From the NCBI GenBank assembly GCA_040880235.1, contig JBBDIX010000044.1:1-26422 (forward strand): a DNA stretch of 26,422 bases, in the 5' to 3' direction. The DNA comes from JBBDIX01 sp040880235 (GTDB lineage Bacteria > Actinomycetota > Nitriliruptoria > Nitriliruptorales > Nitriliruptoraceae). Within the stretch, counting starts at the first letter, position 1, and each line of letters starts with the position of its first letter. Shown here piece by piece: positions 7,810-15,962 of this stretch. Under the pieces are notes generated by a model. That model worked only from the letters and a program-made list of their open reading frames with translations, was not told where the DNA came from and made no database searches. The translations under genes and the position numbers were made by a program.

Positions 7810-8227
7810 CCAGCCCGACGTCCATGTGGGTCCGGAAACGACCCGTCGCCAGCGTCGCGCCCCGCTCCTCGAGGCGCGCGACGAACGCCTCGACGAGTGG
7901 CTCGGCATGTTCGGGGCCGGCCGCCGGCAGGTACGACGGTCGCCGACCCTTCCGCGTGTCCGCGTAGAGGGTGAACTGACTCACGACGAGCACCTCGCCG
8001 CCCACGTCCGCACAGCTGAGGTTCATGGCCCCGTCGTCGTCCGCGAAGATCCGCAGGTCATGGACCCGTTCGGCCAGCCGCACCGCGGCCGCCACGTCGT
8101 CCTCGTGGGTCACGCCGACCAGCACCACGATCCCCGGACCGATCCGTCCCGTCTCCTCCGCCGGGTCCCCCCGCCGCTCGGCGGACGTCACCCAGGCCTC
8201 GTGGACCCGCTGGACGAGTGCTCTCAC
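7772..8227 (-). CDS. dtd: D-aminoacyl-tRNA deacylase
   Basis: Hydrolyses D-aminoacyl-tRNAs (classically D-Tyr-tRNA) and also Gly-tRNA-Ala, protecting translation from D-amino acids. The 151 residues begin MRALVQRV as usual and contain the active-site box SQFTLYAD (83-90) and the chirality-checking Gly-Pro of NDGPVT (141-146), where the family more often has NxGPVT with Ser or Asn. Two adjacent GTG codons could start the gene; AGGAG at 8234-8238 is better spaced (6 bases) from the one at 8227 than from 8230 (3 bases). The 3' end overlaps the YdbT-like gene tail to tail. Confidence 0.95.
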   Translation of the reverse strand: MRALVQRVHEAWVTSAERRGDPAEETGRIGPGIVVLVGVTHEDDVAAAVRLAERVHDLRIFADDDGAMNLSCADVGGEVLVVSQFTLYADTRKGRRPSYLPAAGPEHAEPLVEAFVARLEERGATLATGRFRTHMDVGLVNDGPVTILLEI

Positions 8228-8266
8228 CACCCACTCCTGACCGTCGAGTCGACCCGACCCGGTCGA

Positions 8267-8272
8267 TACCCT
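8267..8272 (+). promoter_or_regulatory. TACCCT -10 box of leaderless NUDIX promoter
   Basis: TACCCT fits the actinobacterial TAnnnT -10 pattern and is followed by exactly 6 bases and then the NUDIX ATG. Transcription would thus start at or next to the start codon, giving a leaderless mRNA. No ribosome-binding site is visible before the ATG, which agrees. Confidence 0.5.
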
Positions 8273-8278
8273 CGATGC

Positions 8279-8767
8279 ATGTCCAGGTACCCGACCCGCC
8301 GTGCCACGTCCGCGGGCGGCGTCGTGTGTGACGACCGACCTGACGGACGGCGATGGGTCCTGCTCATCGCCCGGAGGAACGCGGCGGGCGCACCCCAGTG
8401 GACCCTACCCAAGGGGGGCATCGAGGAGGGCGAGACCGACGAACAGGCCGCCCTGCGAGAGGTCCGCGAGGAGACCGGTCACGGCGCCGTCATGAGTCAC
8501 CTGCTGGGCACCATCGACTACTGGTTCGTGTGGCGCCCCGACGAGGTCCGCTACCACAAGTTCGTGCACTACTACTACATGTGGTGGGATGGCCTCGAGC
8601 CGGGCGCGCGCGACGACGAGGCCGAGCACGTCGAGTGGGTTCCCCTCGAGGTGGCCCTCGTGCGACTCGCACACCGCAACGAACGTCGACTGGTCGAACA
8701 GGCGGCGACCAGCGTGCCGGCGCTGCCCCAGCCCGAACGCACGGTCGACGTCCGGACGCCCCGGTGA
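8279..8767 (+). CDS. NUDIX hydrolase (MutT4/Rv3908-like)
   Basis: Predicted pyrophosphohydrolase of nucleoside diphosphate-linked compounds. The 162 residues hold a complete Nudix box: Gly46, Glu52 and REVREETG (60-67), preceded by WTLPKGG. A tryptophan/tyrosine-rich segment (YWFVWRP and VHYYYMWWDG) follows and may shape the substrate pocket. Its position, divergent from cca/dtd and immediately before DUF6049, is that of mycobacterial mutT4. The exact substrate cannot be read from sequence; mRNA decapping, Ap4A or oxidised nucleotide hydrolysis are all possible. The ATG at 8279 is supported by the promoter spacing and by family starts. The stop overlaps the next gene's start as GTGA, so the two are co-translated. 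Confidence 0.9.
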   Translation: MSRYPTRRATSAGGVVCDDRPDGRRWVLLIARRNAAGAPQWTLPKGGIEEGETDEQAALREVREETGHGAVMSHLLGTIDYWFVWRPDEVRYHKFVHYYYMWWDGLEPGARDDEAEHVEWVPLEVALVRLAHRNERRLVEQAATSVPALPQPERTVDVRTPR

Positions 8768-10953
8768 CGCGCCGGTTGCGCACGCTCGGTCGATTCGGCA
8801 CGCGCAGCCGGTCCGTCGCCCTCGGCCTGCTCGTCGGCCTCTGCCTCGTGACGGCCCCGACCGGCACGCCCCGTGCCCTCGCGGTCACCGACGACACGTC
8901 CCCGGACGTCGCCCTGGTGGTGTCCGCATTCGACGGGGTCCTGGGGCCCGGCACCGTGCCTCAGCTCGATCCCGCCGACCCCGAGGCACAGTCTGCGCCG
9001 CCTCCTCCCGTCGACCTGGTCGTGCGGGTCCTGGTCGAGAACACCGGACTCGACGACCTCGACCAGCTGCGCCTCGTGGTCGAGCAGTTCTCGGCGGTCG
9101 AGGATCGTCCCGCACTGCACCAGGCCCTGGACGGTGAGCCCGAGGGCGTCGTGCTGCGCATCCACGAGGTCGCGATCCGCGCGGGCGGCCCCGTCGCTCC
9201 CGCCGACATCGCCGGGGCGTACCTGCGTGTCGGGCCCGACCAGCTGGCCTGGGCGCCCGGTGGCGGCGTCCATCCCGTGCGCATCTCTGTCGTCCGTGGA
9301 ACACGCGTCGTCGCCGAGGTCGTGACGGCCGCCGTCTGGCTCGACGAACCACCCGCCTCGCCCCTGCGCACGGTCCTGGTCTGGCCGCTGGAGACCGCTC
9401 CCGCGCGGGGGATCGGCGGGGTCTACACAGAGGCGGGCGACCGCGCCCTGATGCCCGGAGGCCGCCTCGACGGCCTGGTGTCGGTCCTCGAACGCGGCAC
9501 CACGGCGCCCGTCGTGCCCGCGATCGCCCCGCACCTGCTCGAGGAACTCGTGGACCGGTCCGACGGCTACACACGACTCGAACGCGTCGACCTCGGCGTC
9601 GACGAGCCCTTCGTCGTCCCGTCGGAGGACCCCCGCGCCCAGCGTGCCGCCGCCCTGCTCGACCGCATCCGTGCCGTCACGACGCGGGGCACCTTCGCTC
9701 CCCTGTCGATGACCTATGCCGACGCCGAGCTGGCCGGGCTGCTGACCGACGATGCGCCCCGGGAACTGCGCGAGCTCGCCGGGCTCGCGATGTCCGACAG
9801 CATTCGTCGGCTCCAGCTGCTGCTGGGAACCGGCCCGGACGCCAGCGCCCACCTGCTGGGTGGTCCCGCCCCGGCGCGAGCCCTGGACCTGGTGCCCGGC
9901 AGTCGTGTCGTGATCCGGCCCCACGCCATCACCGGGACCACCACGGAACTCGCGGTCCGCCCGATCGTCACCCCCGCAGGGCGCTCGCTCGACGCGCTGG
10001 TCGGCGACGCCGCGATGTCCTCGGCGCTCAGCACCCCGGATCTCACCCACGGCGACGTCGTCGCGGCCCAGCGGGTCATCGCGGACTCGGCCCTGGCCCA
10101 CCTGTCGACCACCGGAACCCCCGAACGCACCCTCACGATCGTGCCGGACCGCGACTGGGCGCCCACCCCCGCCGTCGCCCATCGGGTCCTCACCAGCATG
10201 CGCTCGGCCACCTGGCTGGAGCTCACGGATCCCGCCACGGCGAGCACGCGGGGTCGCCGCACGGCGGTGCCACTGGTCATCGACGAAGGCACCTCCCCGT
10301 TCGACCGCTCGTTCAGCGACCGCGTGGTGCGCGCCGAGCGCAACCTCACGGCGATTGCCGGTGCCCTGCCCGGCGGAACGGCGCCCGTTGGCCACCCCCG
10401 CGTGTCCGAACTGCGCGACACCCTGCTGCGTTCCACGTCGGGGTGGTTGCACGCCTCGGGTCGCGGTGCGGCCGATGCACTCGTCGCCGAGGTCGAACGG
10501 GTGGTTGACGAGACGCTCGGCACCGTCACGATCGCGGAGGCCCAGGTCACGCTGACCTCCGACACGGGGTCGATCCCGATCACCCTGGAGCGCGCCACGG
10601 GTGGGCCTCTCGACGTCCGCGTCGAGGTCGCGTCCCAGGGCCGTCTTGCCTGGCCCGACGGACGCTTCTCCGCCCCCCTCACCCTCGATCCCGGAGCAAG
10701 GCAGACCGTGACCTTCACCACCCGTGCCCTGTCGACCGGGAGGTTCCCGGTCACCGTGCGAGTCACCGATCCCGACGGTCGGGTCGAACTCGCGCGCACG
10801 ACGATGTCGGTGCGGTCGACCACCGTGTCGACGACGGCGCTGTGGTCGACCGGGATCCTCGTCGCCGTCCTGCTCGTCGCCGGGATCCGTCGACGCAGCG
10901 GACCGCGACTCCAGGTGATCGCAACGCGCACCACGACCGATCCCGATCGGTGA
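8764..10953 (+). CDS. Secreted DUF6049 family envelope protein
   Basis: A 729-residue exported protein. The N-terminus has a basic stretch (RRLRTLGRFGTRSRS), a hydrophobic core (ALGLLVGLCLVTA) and a likely signal-peptidase site near ALA-VTDD at about residue 40. The body is a long extracytoplasmic region with a beta-rich C-terminal part, then one transmembrane helix near residues 694-710 and a short basic cytoplasmic tail, so it is anchored at the outer face of the membrane. Size, topology and position between the NUDIX gene and the kinase/sigma block match mycobacterial Rv3909 (DUF6049), whose role is unknown but is placed with peptidoglycan export genes. Translationally coupled to the NUDIX gene through GTGA. 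No enzyme motif recognised. Confidence 0.82.
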   Translation: MTRRLRTLGRFGTRSRSVALGLLVGLCLVTAPTGTPRALAVTDDTSPDVALVVSAFDGVLGPGTVPQLDPADPEAQSAPPPPVDLVVRVLVENTGLDDLDQLRLVVEQFSAVEDRPALHQALDGEPEGVVLRIHEVAIRAGGPVAPADIAGAYLRVGPDQLAWAPGGGVHPVRISVVRGTRVVAEVVTAAVWLDEPPASPLRTVLVWPLETAPARGIGGVYTEAGDRALMPGGRLDGLVSVLERGTTAPVVPAIAPHLLEELVDRSDGYTRLERVDLGVDEPFVVPSEDPRAQRAAALLDRIRAVTTRGTFAPLSMTYADAELAGLLTDDAPRELRELAGLAMSDSIRRLQLLLGTGPDASAHLLGGPAPARALDLVPGSRVVIRPHAITGTTTELAVRPIVTPAGRSLDALVGDAAMSSALSTPDLTHGDVVAAQRVIADSALAHLSTTGTPERTLTIVPDRDWAPTPAVAHRVLTSMRSATWLELTDPATASTRGRRTAVPLVIDEGTSPFDRSFSDRVVRAERNLTAIAGALPGGTAPVGHPRVSELRDTLLRSTSGWLHASGRGAADALVAEVERVVDETLGTVTIAEAQVTLTSDTGSIPITLERATGGPLDVRVEVASQGRLAWPDGRFSAPLTLDPGARQTVTFTTRALSTGRFPVTVRVTDPDGRVELARTTMSVRSTTVSTTALWSTGILVAVLLVAGIRRRSGPRLQVIATRTTTDPDR

Positions 10954-11018
10954 TACTGCCCCCCGAGGACGGAAGGATCCGACGTGTTGCAGGACACCGG
11001 GTCACCACGTGGTCTGGC

Positions 11019-12572
11019 ATGATCGCAGGTGACGACCCGACCCTGATCGGAGACGACGCGCTGCAGTGGCCCGGCCAGAGGCGCCTGGCGGACCGCTACC
11101 AGCTCCTCGAGCCCATCGCCTCGGGAGGGGCCGCCGTGGTGTGGCGCGCCTACGACGAGAACCTCGCGCGCCCGGTCGCCGTGAAGCTGCTCCATCCCCA
11201 CCATGCCAACGACCCCACCGTCGTCGAACGTTTCGAACGGGAGTCCAGGGCGGCGGCACGCCTGAACCACCCCAACACCGTGCGCATCTACGACACCGGG
11301 AGCGAGGACGGGCTCGTCTACCTCGTCATGGAGTTCGTCGACGGGCCGAGCCTGCGGGAACTCATCCGGGCGAGCGGTCCGATGGATCCTGCGCTGGTGG
11401 CCGCCATCGGCGAACAGGTCGCGTCCGCCCTGGGCGACGCGCATGCACACGGACTGGTCCACCGGGACGTCAAACCGGCGAACATCCTCGTCGACATCGA
11501 TGGCACCGTGAAGGTCGCCGACCTGGGGATCGCCAAGGCCCTGTCGGGTGACGACGCGACACTCACGACCCCCGGCACCGTGGTCGGCACCGCGGCCTAC
11601 GTCGCGCCCGAGCAGCTCGACGGCACCGACGTGGACGCCCGCGCCGACATCTACGCACTCGGTGTCGTGCTCCACGAGTGCCTCACGGGACGTCCCGCGT
11701 TCAGCGGGGACACGCCCACCGCGACGGCGGCGATGCGCCTGACCCACGACCTGCTGCCGCCGCGACAGCTGCGCGCCGACGTACCGCGAGCCCTCAACGA
11801 CGTGATCGTGCGGGCGACACAGCGCGAACCACGCGACCGTCACCCGGACGGATCGGCCCTCGCCGCGGCCCTGTTGCCGCTCGCGGGAACCCGCCCGTCC
11901 GAGCTCACCGCTGCGCTTCGTTCGGACCACACGGTCCCTGCCGACACCGCCGTGCGCGACGAGCCTCCGTACTCCGGTCCGATGCCCACCACCCGACGGG
12001 AGTACGCCCGTCGGCTCATGGCAGCGTTCGTGGGGGGCCTGGTGCTGACACTGGTCGCCGTGTTCGCGGTCCGCGCCCTGCAGGACGACGACTCCGGGTC
12101 AGCCCCGGAGCCCGTCGAGTGGCAGGTCGTCGACGTCATCGTGGCCGACCCCCTCGATGTCGACGGCGGTGTCAACGGGGACATCGCCTCGTTCGCGGTG
12201 GACGGCGACGTCCAGACGGCCTGGACGACCGGGGCCCATCCCGACGACCAGTTCGGCGGGCTGCGCGACGGCGTCGGTCTGATCTTCGATCTCGGCCAGG
12301 ACCGCCAGGTCCGAACCGTCGTCGTGGAACTCATGCGCGGTGGCGTCGACGTGTCCCTCTACGCAGCAGACGCGCTGCCCCCGCTCGGCGACACGCCGGC
12401 CGGCTGGGGTGATCCGCGCGCGTCGCAGGCCGACATCCGGCCACAGCAGCCGTTCCAGCTGAGTCCGACGACGCAGCGCTACTGGCTGCTGTGGGTCACG
12501 GGACTGTCTGCCGACTCGAACGGCATCTACAACGCGGAGGTCGCGGAGGTCCGGTTCCTTGGCCCCGCCTGA
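11019..12572 (+). CDS. Transmembrane Ser/Thr kinase, discoidin-like outer domain
   Basis: A 517-residue receptor-type kinase. The cytoplasmic kinase domain (about 25-290) has the Gly-rich loop IASGGAAVVW, Lys56 in AVKLL, helix-C Glu75, HRDVKPANIL (148-157), DLG in place of DFG (168-170) and APE (196-198), so it should be catalytically active. One membrane helix follows (about 334-354). The outer domain (365-517) shows VDGDVQTAWTT and LIFDLGQDRQVRTVVVEL, a discoidin/F5-8C-like galactose-binding pattern resembling the C-terminus of mycobacterial MviN (Rv3910). There, a pseudokinase is fused to MurJ; here MurJ is missing. A GTG at 10950 overlapping the DUF6049 stop is an alternative start adding 23 residues; neither start has a clear ribosome site. 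Overlaps the sigma gene by 14 bases. Confidence 0.9.
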   Translation: MIAGDDPTLIGDDALQWPGQRRLADRYQLLEPIASGGAAVVWRAYDENLARPVAVKLLHPHHANDPTVVERFERESRAAARLNHPNTVRIYDTGSEDGLVYLVMEFVDGPSLRELIRASGPMDPALVAAIGEQVASALGDAHAHGLVHRDVKPANILVDIDGTVKVADLGIAKALSGDDATLTTPGTVVGTAAYVAPEQLDGTDVDARADIYALGVVLHECLTGRPAFSGDTPTATAAMRLTHDLLPPRQLRADVPRALNDVIVRATQREPRDRHPDGSALAAALLPLAGTRPSELTAALRSDHTVPADTAVRDEPPYSGPMPTTRREYARRLMAAFVGGLVLTLVAVFAVRALQDDDSGSAPEPVEWQVVDVIVADPLDVDGGVNGDIASFAVDGDVQTAWTTGAHPDDQFGGLRDGVGLIFDLGQDRQVRTVVVELMRGGVDVSLYAADALPPLGDTPAGWGDPRASQADIRPQQPFQLSPTTQRYWLLWVTGLSADSNGIYNAEVAEVRFLGPA

Positions 12573-13245
12573 CCGGCCGCTGCGCACCGGGGACCTCGCC
12601 ACCGCGTCCGACGAGGACGTGCTGGCCGTGTTCGCGGACGTCGAGCGCGACCCCTCGGTGCGCCAGACGGCGTTCCACCTGCTGGTGACCCGCCACCAAC
12701 GGCGGGTGTTCGCCGTGTGCGCGCGATTGCTCGACACGAGCCACGACGCTGAGGAGGCCACCCAGGAGGTCTTCATCCGGCTCGCTCGCGGCGCCTCCGG
12801 ATTCCGCGGGGACGCACGCCTGTCCACCTGGCTGTTCCGCGTCGCACACAACGTGTGCACCGACCGCATCCGTCACGACGCCCGTCGACCATCGACACCC
12901 GTCGGTGACGTCATCGAGGCCGCGGGTGATCGGCCCGGTGACGACGAGACCGCGGCCAGCGACACCGCAGACGCACTGCGAACTGCGCTCGCCACCCTCG
13001 ACGAGCAGTCCCGCACGGTCCTGTTGCTCGTCGCGGTCGACGGCCTGTCGTACGACGAGGTCGCCGCTCTGGTCGGGCTGCCGGTCGGCACGGTCAAGAG
13101 CCGGGTGTCACGCGCACGTGTCCGGCTCGGGCGCCTGCTCGCTGCGCCGACCGGGTCCACCGCGCCCCTCGGACCTGGTCACGACGACCCGGCCGACGAG
13201 AGCCGCCCGGCGACCACGCCGATCCGAGGTCCCCCGGGCCCGTGA
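12559..13245 (+). CDS. ECF RNA polymerase sigma factor, SigM-like
   Basis: Sigma-70 family extracytoplasmic-function sigma factor of 228 residues. Region 2 (about 40-115) includes DAEEATQEVFIRLARG and LSTWLFRVAHNVCTDRI; region 4 (about 150-195) includes LSYDEVAALVGLPVGTVKSRVSRARVRL, a typical -35-binding helix-turn-helix. The TTG start at 12559 has GGAGG at 12545-12549 with 9-base spacing and lies inside the kinase gene, implying coupling. A ~30-residue Pro/Asp-rich tail ends the protein. Position between the kinase and an anti-sigma gene, ahead of trxB-trxA-cwlM, is that of mycobacterial sigM. Probable regulators are the following anti-sigma factor and perhaps the kinase; target promoters are not known. 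Confidence 0.92.
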   Translation: MAPPDRPLRTGDLATASDEDVLAVFADVERDPSVRQTAFHLLVTRHQRRVFAVCARLLDTSHDAEEATQEVFIRLARGASGFRGDARLSTWLFRVAHNVCTDRIRHDARRPSTPVGDVIEAAGDRPGDDETAASDTADALRTALATLDEQSRTVLLLVAVDGLSYDEVAALVGLPVGTVKSRVSRARVRLGRLLAAPTGSTAPLGPGHDDPADESRPATTPIRGPPGP

Positions 13246-13379
13246 ACCGGGCTGACGCAACCAGGGTGGTCACGACGACGTCTCACTGACATCCCCTCCG
13301 CCCGACGACGTGGCCCCCGGTCCTGCGCGACCGAGGTGCGGACGGGAGACCTGCCCACCCCACACGAGAAGGTTCCGCA

Positions 13380-14246
13380 TTGGAGTCCGCCGACCGTCTG
13401 GCCAGCTACCTGGCCGGCGACCTGTCCCCCACGGACGCTGCCGCCGTGGAGGCGCGTCTCGCGCGCGATCCGGGACTGGCGGCGGACCTCTCCGCAATGC
13501 AGCAGGCTGACCAGGCCTTGTCGACCCTGTCCTCTCCCACGCCGGACGAGGGCTTCGAGCAGCGCCTGCGGAGCGCGGTCGACCGCGAGCTCGCACGAAC
13601 CCTGCGGTCGGCCGACGTCGTGCCGATCGAGTCACGCCGCCGCCGCGCGTGGGCGGTTCCGCTCGCCGCGGCGGCAGCAGCCGTGATCGGGGTGGCCGGC
13701 ATCGGGCTCGTCATCGGCCCACGCACGGCACCCGACGAGGACGTGATGGCCCTCACGGTCCCCGACGCCGCCGAGGACTCCGTGGAGTCGGCCGACCCGG
13801 AGATGGGGGCGATGCTCGCCGATCCGGAGTCGGACGGAGACCTGGACGCGTCGCGTGCCGGTGATCTGCCGACGCAACCCCGCGTCGTCATCACCGATCG
13901 CGACCTGACCCCCGAGGACCTCGAGGCCGTGCTGCACTCGTGGGAACTCGCCGCGGTCGTGGCCGCCGCGCTCCCGTCCGACGATGCACGCGCCCTGGCG
14001 GCAGACTGGCGTGCCGGACTCGCCGCGATGCCACCTTCCGGCACCGACGTCGTGACCTGCCTCGACGCGCTCGACGAGGTCACACCGCTGCCGGTCACCG
14101 TCGAGGTCGCCCGACTCGACGGACGCCCCGTGCTCGTGTTCGGTCTGGTCATCTCCGACCCGACGAGCGCAGCCCACACCGAATCTCGGGTGGTGGTCGT
14201 CGCGGCCGAGGGGTGTGCGCGACTGGCAACGCTTCCGACCGAGTGA
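13380..14246 (+). CDS. Membrane anti-sigma factor (zinc-less)
   Basis: A 288-residue single-pass protein: a cytoplasmic part (1-88) beginning MESADRLASYLAGDLSPTDAA and typical of anti-sigma N-terminal folds, a membrane helix (about 91-113), an acidic Ser/Asp/Glu-rich linker (115-160) and an outer domain (160-288) with only two cysteines. The cytoplasmic part lacks the HxxxCxxC motif of zinc anti-sigma factors such as RsrA, so thiol sensing through zinc is unlikely. The TTG start has GAGAAGG about 8 bases before it. It lies 134 bp after the sigma gene; that gap has no readable gene. Assignment as anti-sigma rests on position and the N-terminal pattern. The outer domain is unrecognised. Confidence 0.78.
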   Translation: MESADRLASYLAGDLSPTDAAAVEARLARDPGLAADLSAMQQADQALSTLSSPTPDEGFEQRLRSAVDRELARTLRSADVVPIESRRRRAWAVPLAAAAAAVIGVAGIGLVIGPRTAPDEDVMALTVPDAAEDSVESADPEMGAMLADPESDGDLDASRAGDLPTQPRVVITDRDLTPEDLEAVLHSWELAAVVAAALPSDDARALAADWRAGLAAMPPSGTDVVTCLDALDEVTPLPVTVEVARLDGRPVLVFGLVISDPTSAAHTESRVVVVAAEGCARLATLPTE

Positions 14247-14284
14247 TCCCGCAGACCGCCGTCGCACGTCGGGCCGGCGTCCTG

Positions 14285-14833
14285 TCACCGTTGCCGCACG
14301 ACCAGCCATCCACCCCACAGCGCGGCGGGGTACGCGAGCAGCGTGATGCTCGCGGGAACGGGCGACGCTCCTGCGGACACCAGGCCGACCGCGACGCTGA
14401 AGCCAGCCAGCGTCAGGGCGATCGACCGGACCAGGGGCGTCGCGTCGTCGTCCGACGCCCAGAACACGGCCCGCGCCACGAGCCACCCGACGACGCCCGC
14501 GGAGATCAGGAAGAACGTGCCCGCCACGAGCACGGGCCCGAGCAGCACGCCCCCGAACAGCGCAGCGCCGAGGCCGACGCCCCCGATCCGGACACCCCGG
14601 GAGACCGTCACGGCGTCCGGGGCCGACGTGGTGTCGTCGGTGCGGCTGCCGCGGATGCGCTCCCCCGTGCTCGCTGCCGTGTGGGAACGTCGCTGTGCGC
14701 AGTCCGGACAGTGGAAGCCGACCGCCGCGTCCTGCCAGCACTGCGGGCAGATCAGGTCCTCGCACGACGAACAGCGCAGGCGTGTCTCCACCCCGTCGCG
14801 CGGGCACGTGTCCGGGCCAGAGATCTCGTCCAT
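14285..14833 (-). CDS. B-box-like zinc-finger membrane protein
   Basis: A 182-residue protein. The N-terminal ~48 residues hold seven cysteines (10, 21, 24, 29, 32, 42, 45) and a histidine (41), arranged as CPRDG, CSSC, CPQC and HCPDC, a B-box/treble-clef-like zinc pattern. A polar linker and about four hydrophobic helices (from ~80 to the end) follow, ending VVRQR. Such zinc-finger/multipass proteins occur in Actinobacteria, but I know of no assigned function. The ATG at 14833 lies 7 bases after a TACGAT -10 box and has no ribosome site, indicating a leaderless transcript; the open frame upstream of it is not coding-like. Divergent from trxB; convergent with the anti-sigma gene, 38 bases apart. 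Confidence 0.75.
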   Translation of the reverse strand: MDEISGPDTCPRDGVETRLRCSSCEDLICPQCWQDAAVGFHCPDCAQRRSHTAASTGERIRGSRTDDTTSAPDAVTVSRGVRIGGVGLGAALFGGVLLGPVLVAGTFFLISAGVVGWLVARAVFWASDDDATPLVRSIALTLAGFSVAVGLVSAGASPVPASITLLAYPAALWGGWLVVRQR

Positions 14834-14840
14834 GGCAGCG

Positions 14841-14846
14841 ATCGTA
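14841..14846 (-). promoter_or_regulatory. TACGAT -10 box of leaderless zinc-finger gene
   Basis: On the minus strand TACGAT is followed by exactly 7 bases and the ATG at 14833, the spacing of leaderless actinobacterial promoters. It lies 10 bases from the divergent SigR-type promoter of trxB, so the two promoters could interfere. Confidence 0.5.
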
Positions 14847-14855
14847 GGCCCTGTG

Positions 14856-14882
14856 GGGAATGTCCGGACGTGCCGCGACGTT
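14856..14882 (+). promoter_or_regulatory. SigR/SigH-type promoter of trxB
   Basis: GGGAAT at 14856-14861 and GTT at 14880-14882 are separated by exactly 18 bases, matching the GGAAT-N18-GTT consensus of Streptomyces SigR and mycobacterial SigH promoters. The trxBA genes are classic targets of that regulon. The expected transcription start is about 7 bases downstream, giving a leader of roughly 48 bases before the trxB ATG. Confidence 0.8.
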
Positions 14883-14936
14883 ACGCTCCACGAACCACCC
14901 CGACCACGCCCCTCTCGACGACTGGCAGCGACGACC

Positions 14937-15944
14937 ATGTCCGACGATGTGCTCACCAGCAGGGTCCATCAGACCGTCATCATCGGCGCGGGCCCGGCGG
15001 GCCTGACCGCGGCGATCTACGCCGCGCGAGCGAGCCTCGAACCCGTGGTGATCGAAGGGGTGTCGGACGGCGGGCCCACCGGTGGCCAGCTCACGCTGAC
15101 GACCGAGGTCGAGAACTTTCCCGGCTTCCCGGAGGGCATCCAGGGTCCGCAGCTCATCCTCGACATGCGCGCGCAGGCCGAACGCTTCGGGACCCACTTC
15201 CTCACCGAGGACGTGACGTCCGTCGACCTGTCGTCCCGGCCCGTCACCCTGTCGACCGCGTCCGGCGCCACCCTCCAGACCGAGTCCCTGATCGTGGCGA
15301 CCGGGGCGCGTCCTCGGCGCCTGGACGTGCCCGGTGAGGAGGAGCTGTGGGGGTCCGGGGTGTCCGCGTGTGCGACGTGCGACGGCTTCTTCTTCCGGGA
15401 TCGCCACGTGGTCATCGTCGGCGGGGGCGACTCCGCGATGGAGGAGGCCACGTTCCTGACGAAGTTCGCGTCGAAGGTCTCCGTCGTCCACCGGCGAAGC
15501 GAACTCCGGGCGTCGGTCATCATGCAGGAACGTGCCCTGAAGAACGACCGGATCGAGTTCGTGCTGGACACCGAGATCGAACGGATCAACGGCGCGGACG
15601 GACAGGTGTCGTCGGTCACCCTGCGTGGCAACGACGGGCAGGCGTCCGAACTCGCCTGCGACGGTGTGTTCCTCGCCATCGGGCACATCCCGAACACGCA
15701 GCTGTTCGACGGCGTGCTCGACACCGACGAGGACGGCTACCTCGTCGTCCGAGAACCCACGACGGCGACCAACGTTGCCGGCGTGTTCGCGTGTGGTGAC
15801 GTCATGGACCACACGTACCGCCAGGCGATCACCGCGGCGGGATCCGGCTGCCGCGCGGCGATCGACGTGGAACGGTGGCTGGCGGGTGGTGGGGCCGCCC
15901 AGGCCGAGCCACCGGCGACGCGTCCCGCCGCCCCCACCCCCTGA
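14937..15944 (+). CDS. trxB: Thioredoxin-disulfide reductase
   Basis: FAD-dependent NADPH:thioredoxin reductase of the cytoplasm; it keeps TrxA reduced. The 335-residue product has the FAD-binding GAGPAG (17-22), the redox pair CATC (145-148) in SACATCDGFFF, the NADPH site GGGDSA (162-167), and the C-terminal FAD box GVFACGDVMD. Length and motif order are those of low-molecular-weight bacterial TrxR; the ~20-residue Ala/Pro tail is unremarkable. The ATG at 14937 is chosen because MSDDVLTS directly precedes the first beta strand; the open frame upstream crosses the promoter. Preceded by its own SigR-type promoter and followed 126 bp later by trxA with a second one. Confidence 0.97.
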   Translation: MSDDVLTSRVHQTVIIGAGPAGLTAAIYAARASLEPVVIEGVSDGGPTGGQLTLTTEVENFPGFPEGIQGPQLILDMRAQAERFGTHFLTEDVTSVDLSSRPVTLSTASGATLQTESLIVATGARPRRLDVPGEEELWGSGVSACATCDGFFFRDRHVVIVGGGDSAMEEATFLTKFASKVSVVHRRSELRASVIMQERALKNDRIEFVLDTEIERINGADGQVSSVTLRGNDGQASELACDGVFLAIGHIPNTQLFDGVLDTDEDGYLVVREPTTATNVAGVFACGDVMDHTYRQAITAAGSGCRAAIDVERWLAGGGAAQAEPPATRPAAPTP

Positions 15945-15962
15945 CCACCCGTCCGCCCGACG

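Noticed and set aside
8575..10452. 625-codon minus-strand open frame opposite the NUDIX and DUF6049 genes
   Set aside because: Gly/Arg/Asp/Gln-rich shadow with no motif; the plus-strand gene has a signal peptide, membrane anchor and conserved context.
13246..13379. A small gene or frameshifted extension between sigma and anti-sigma genes
   Set aside because: No open frame with ribosome site and coding-like codon use; both neighbours have complete domains and plausible ends.
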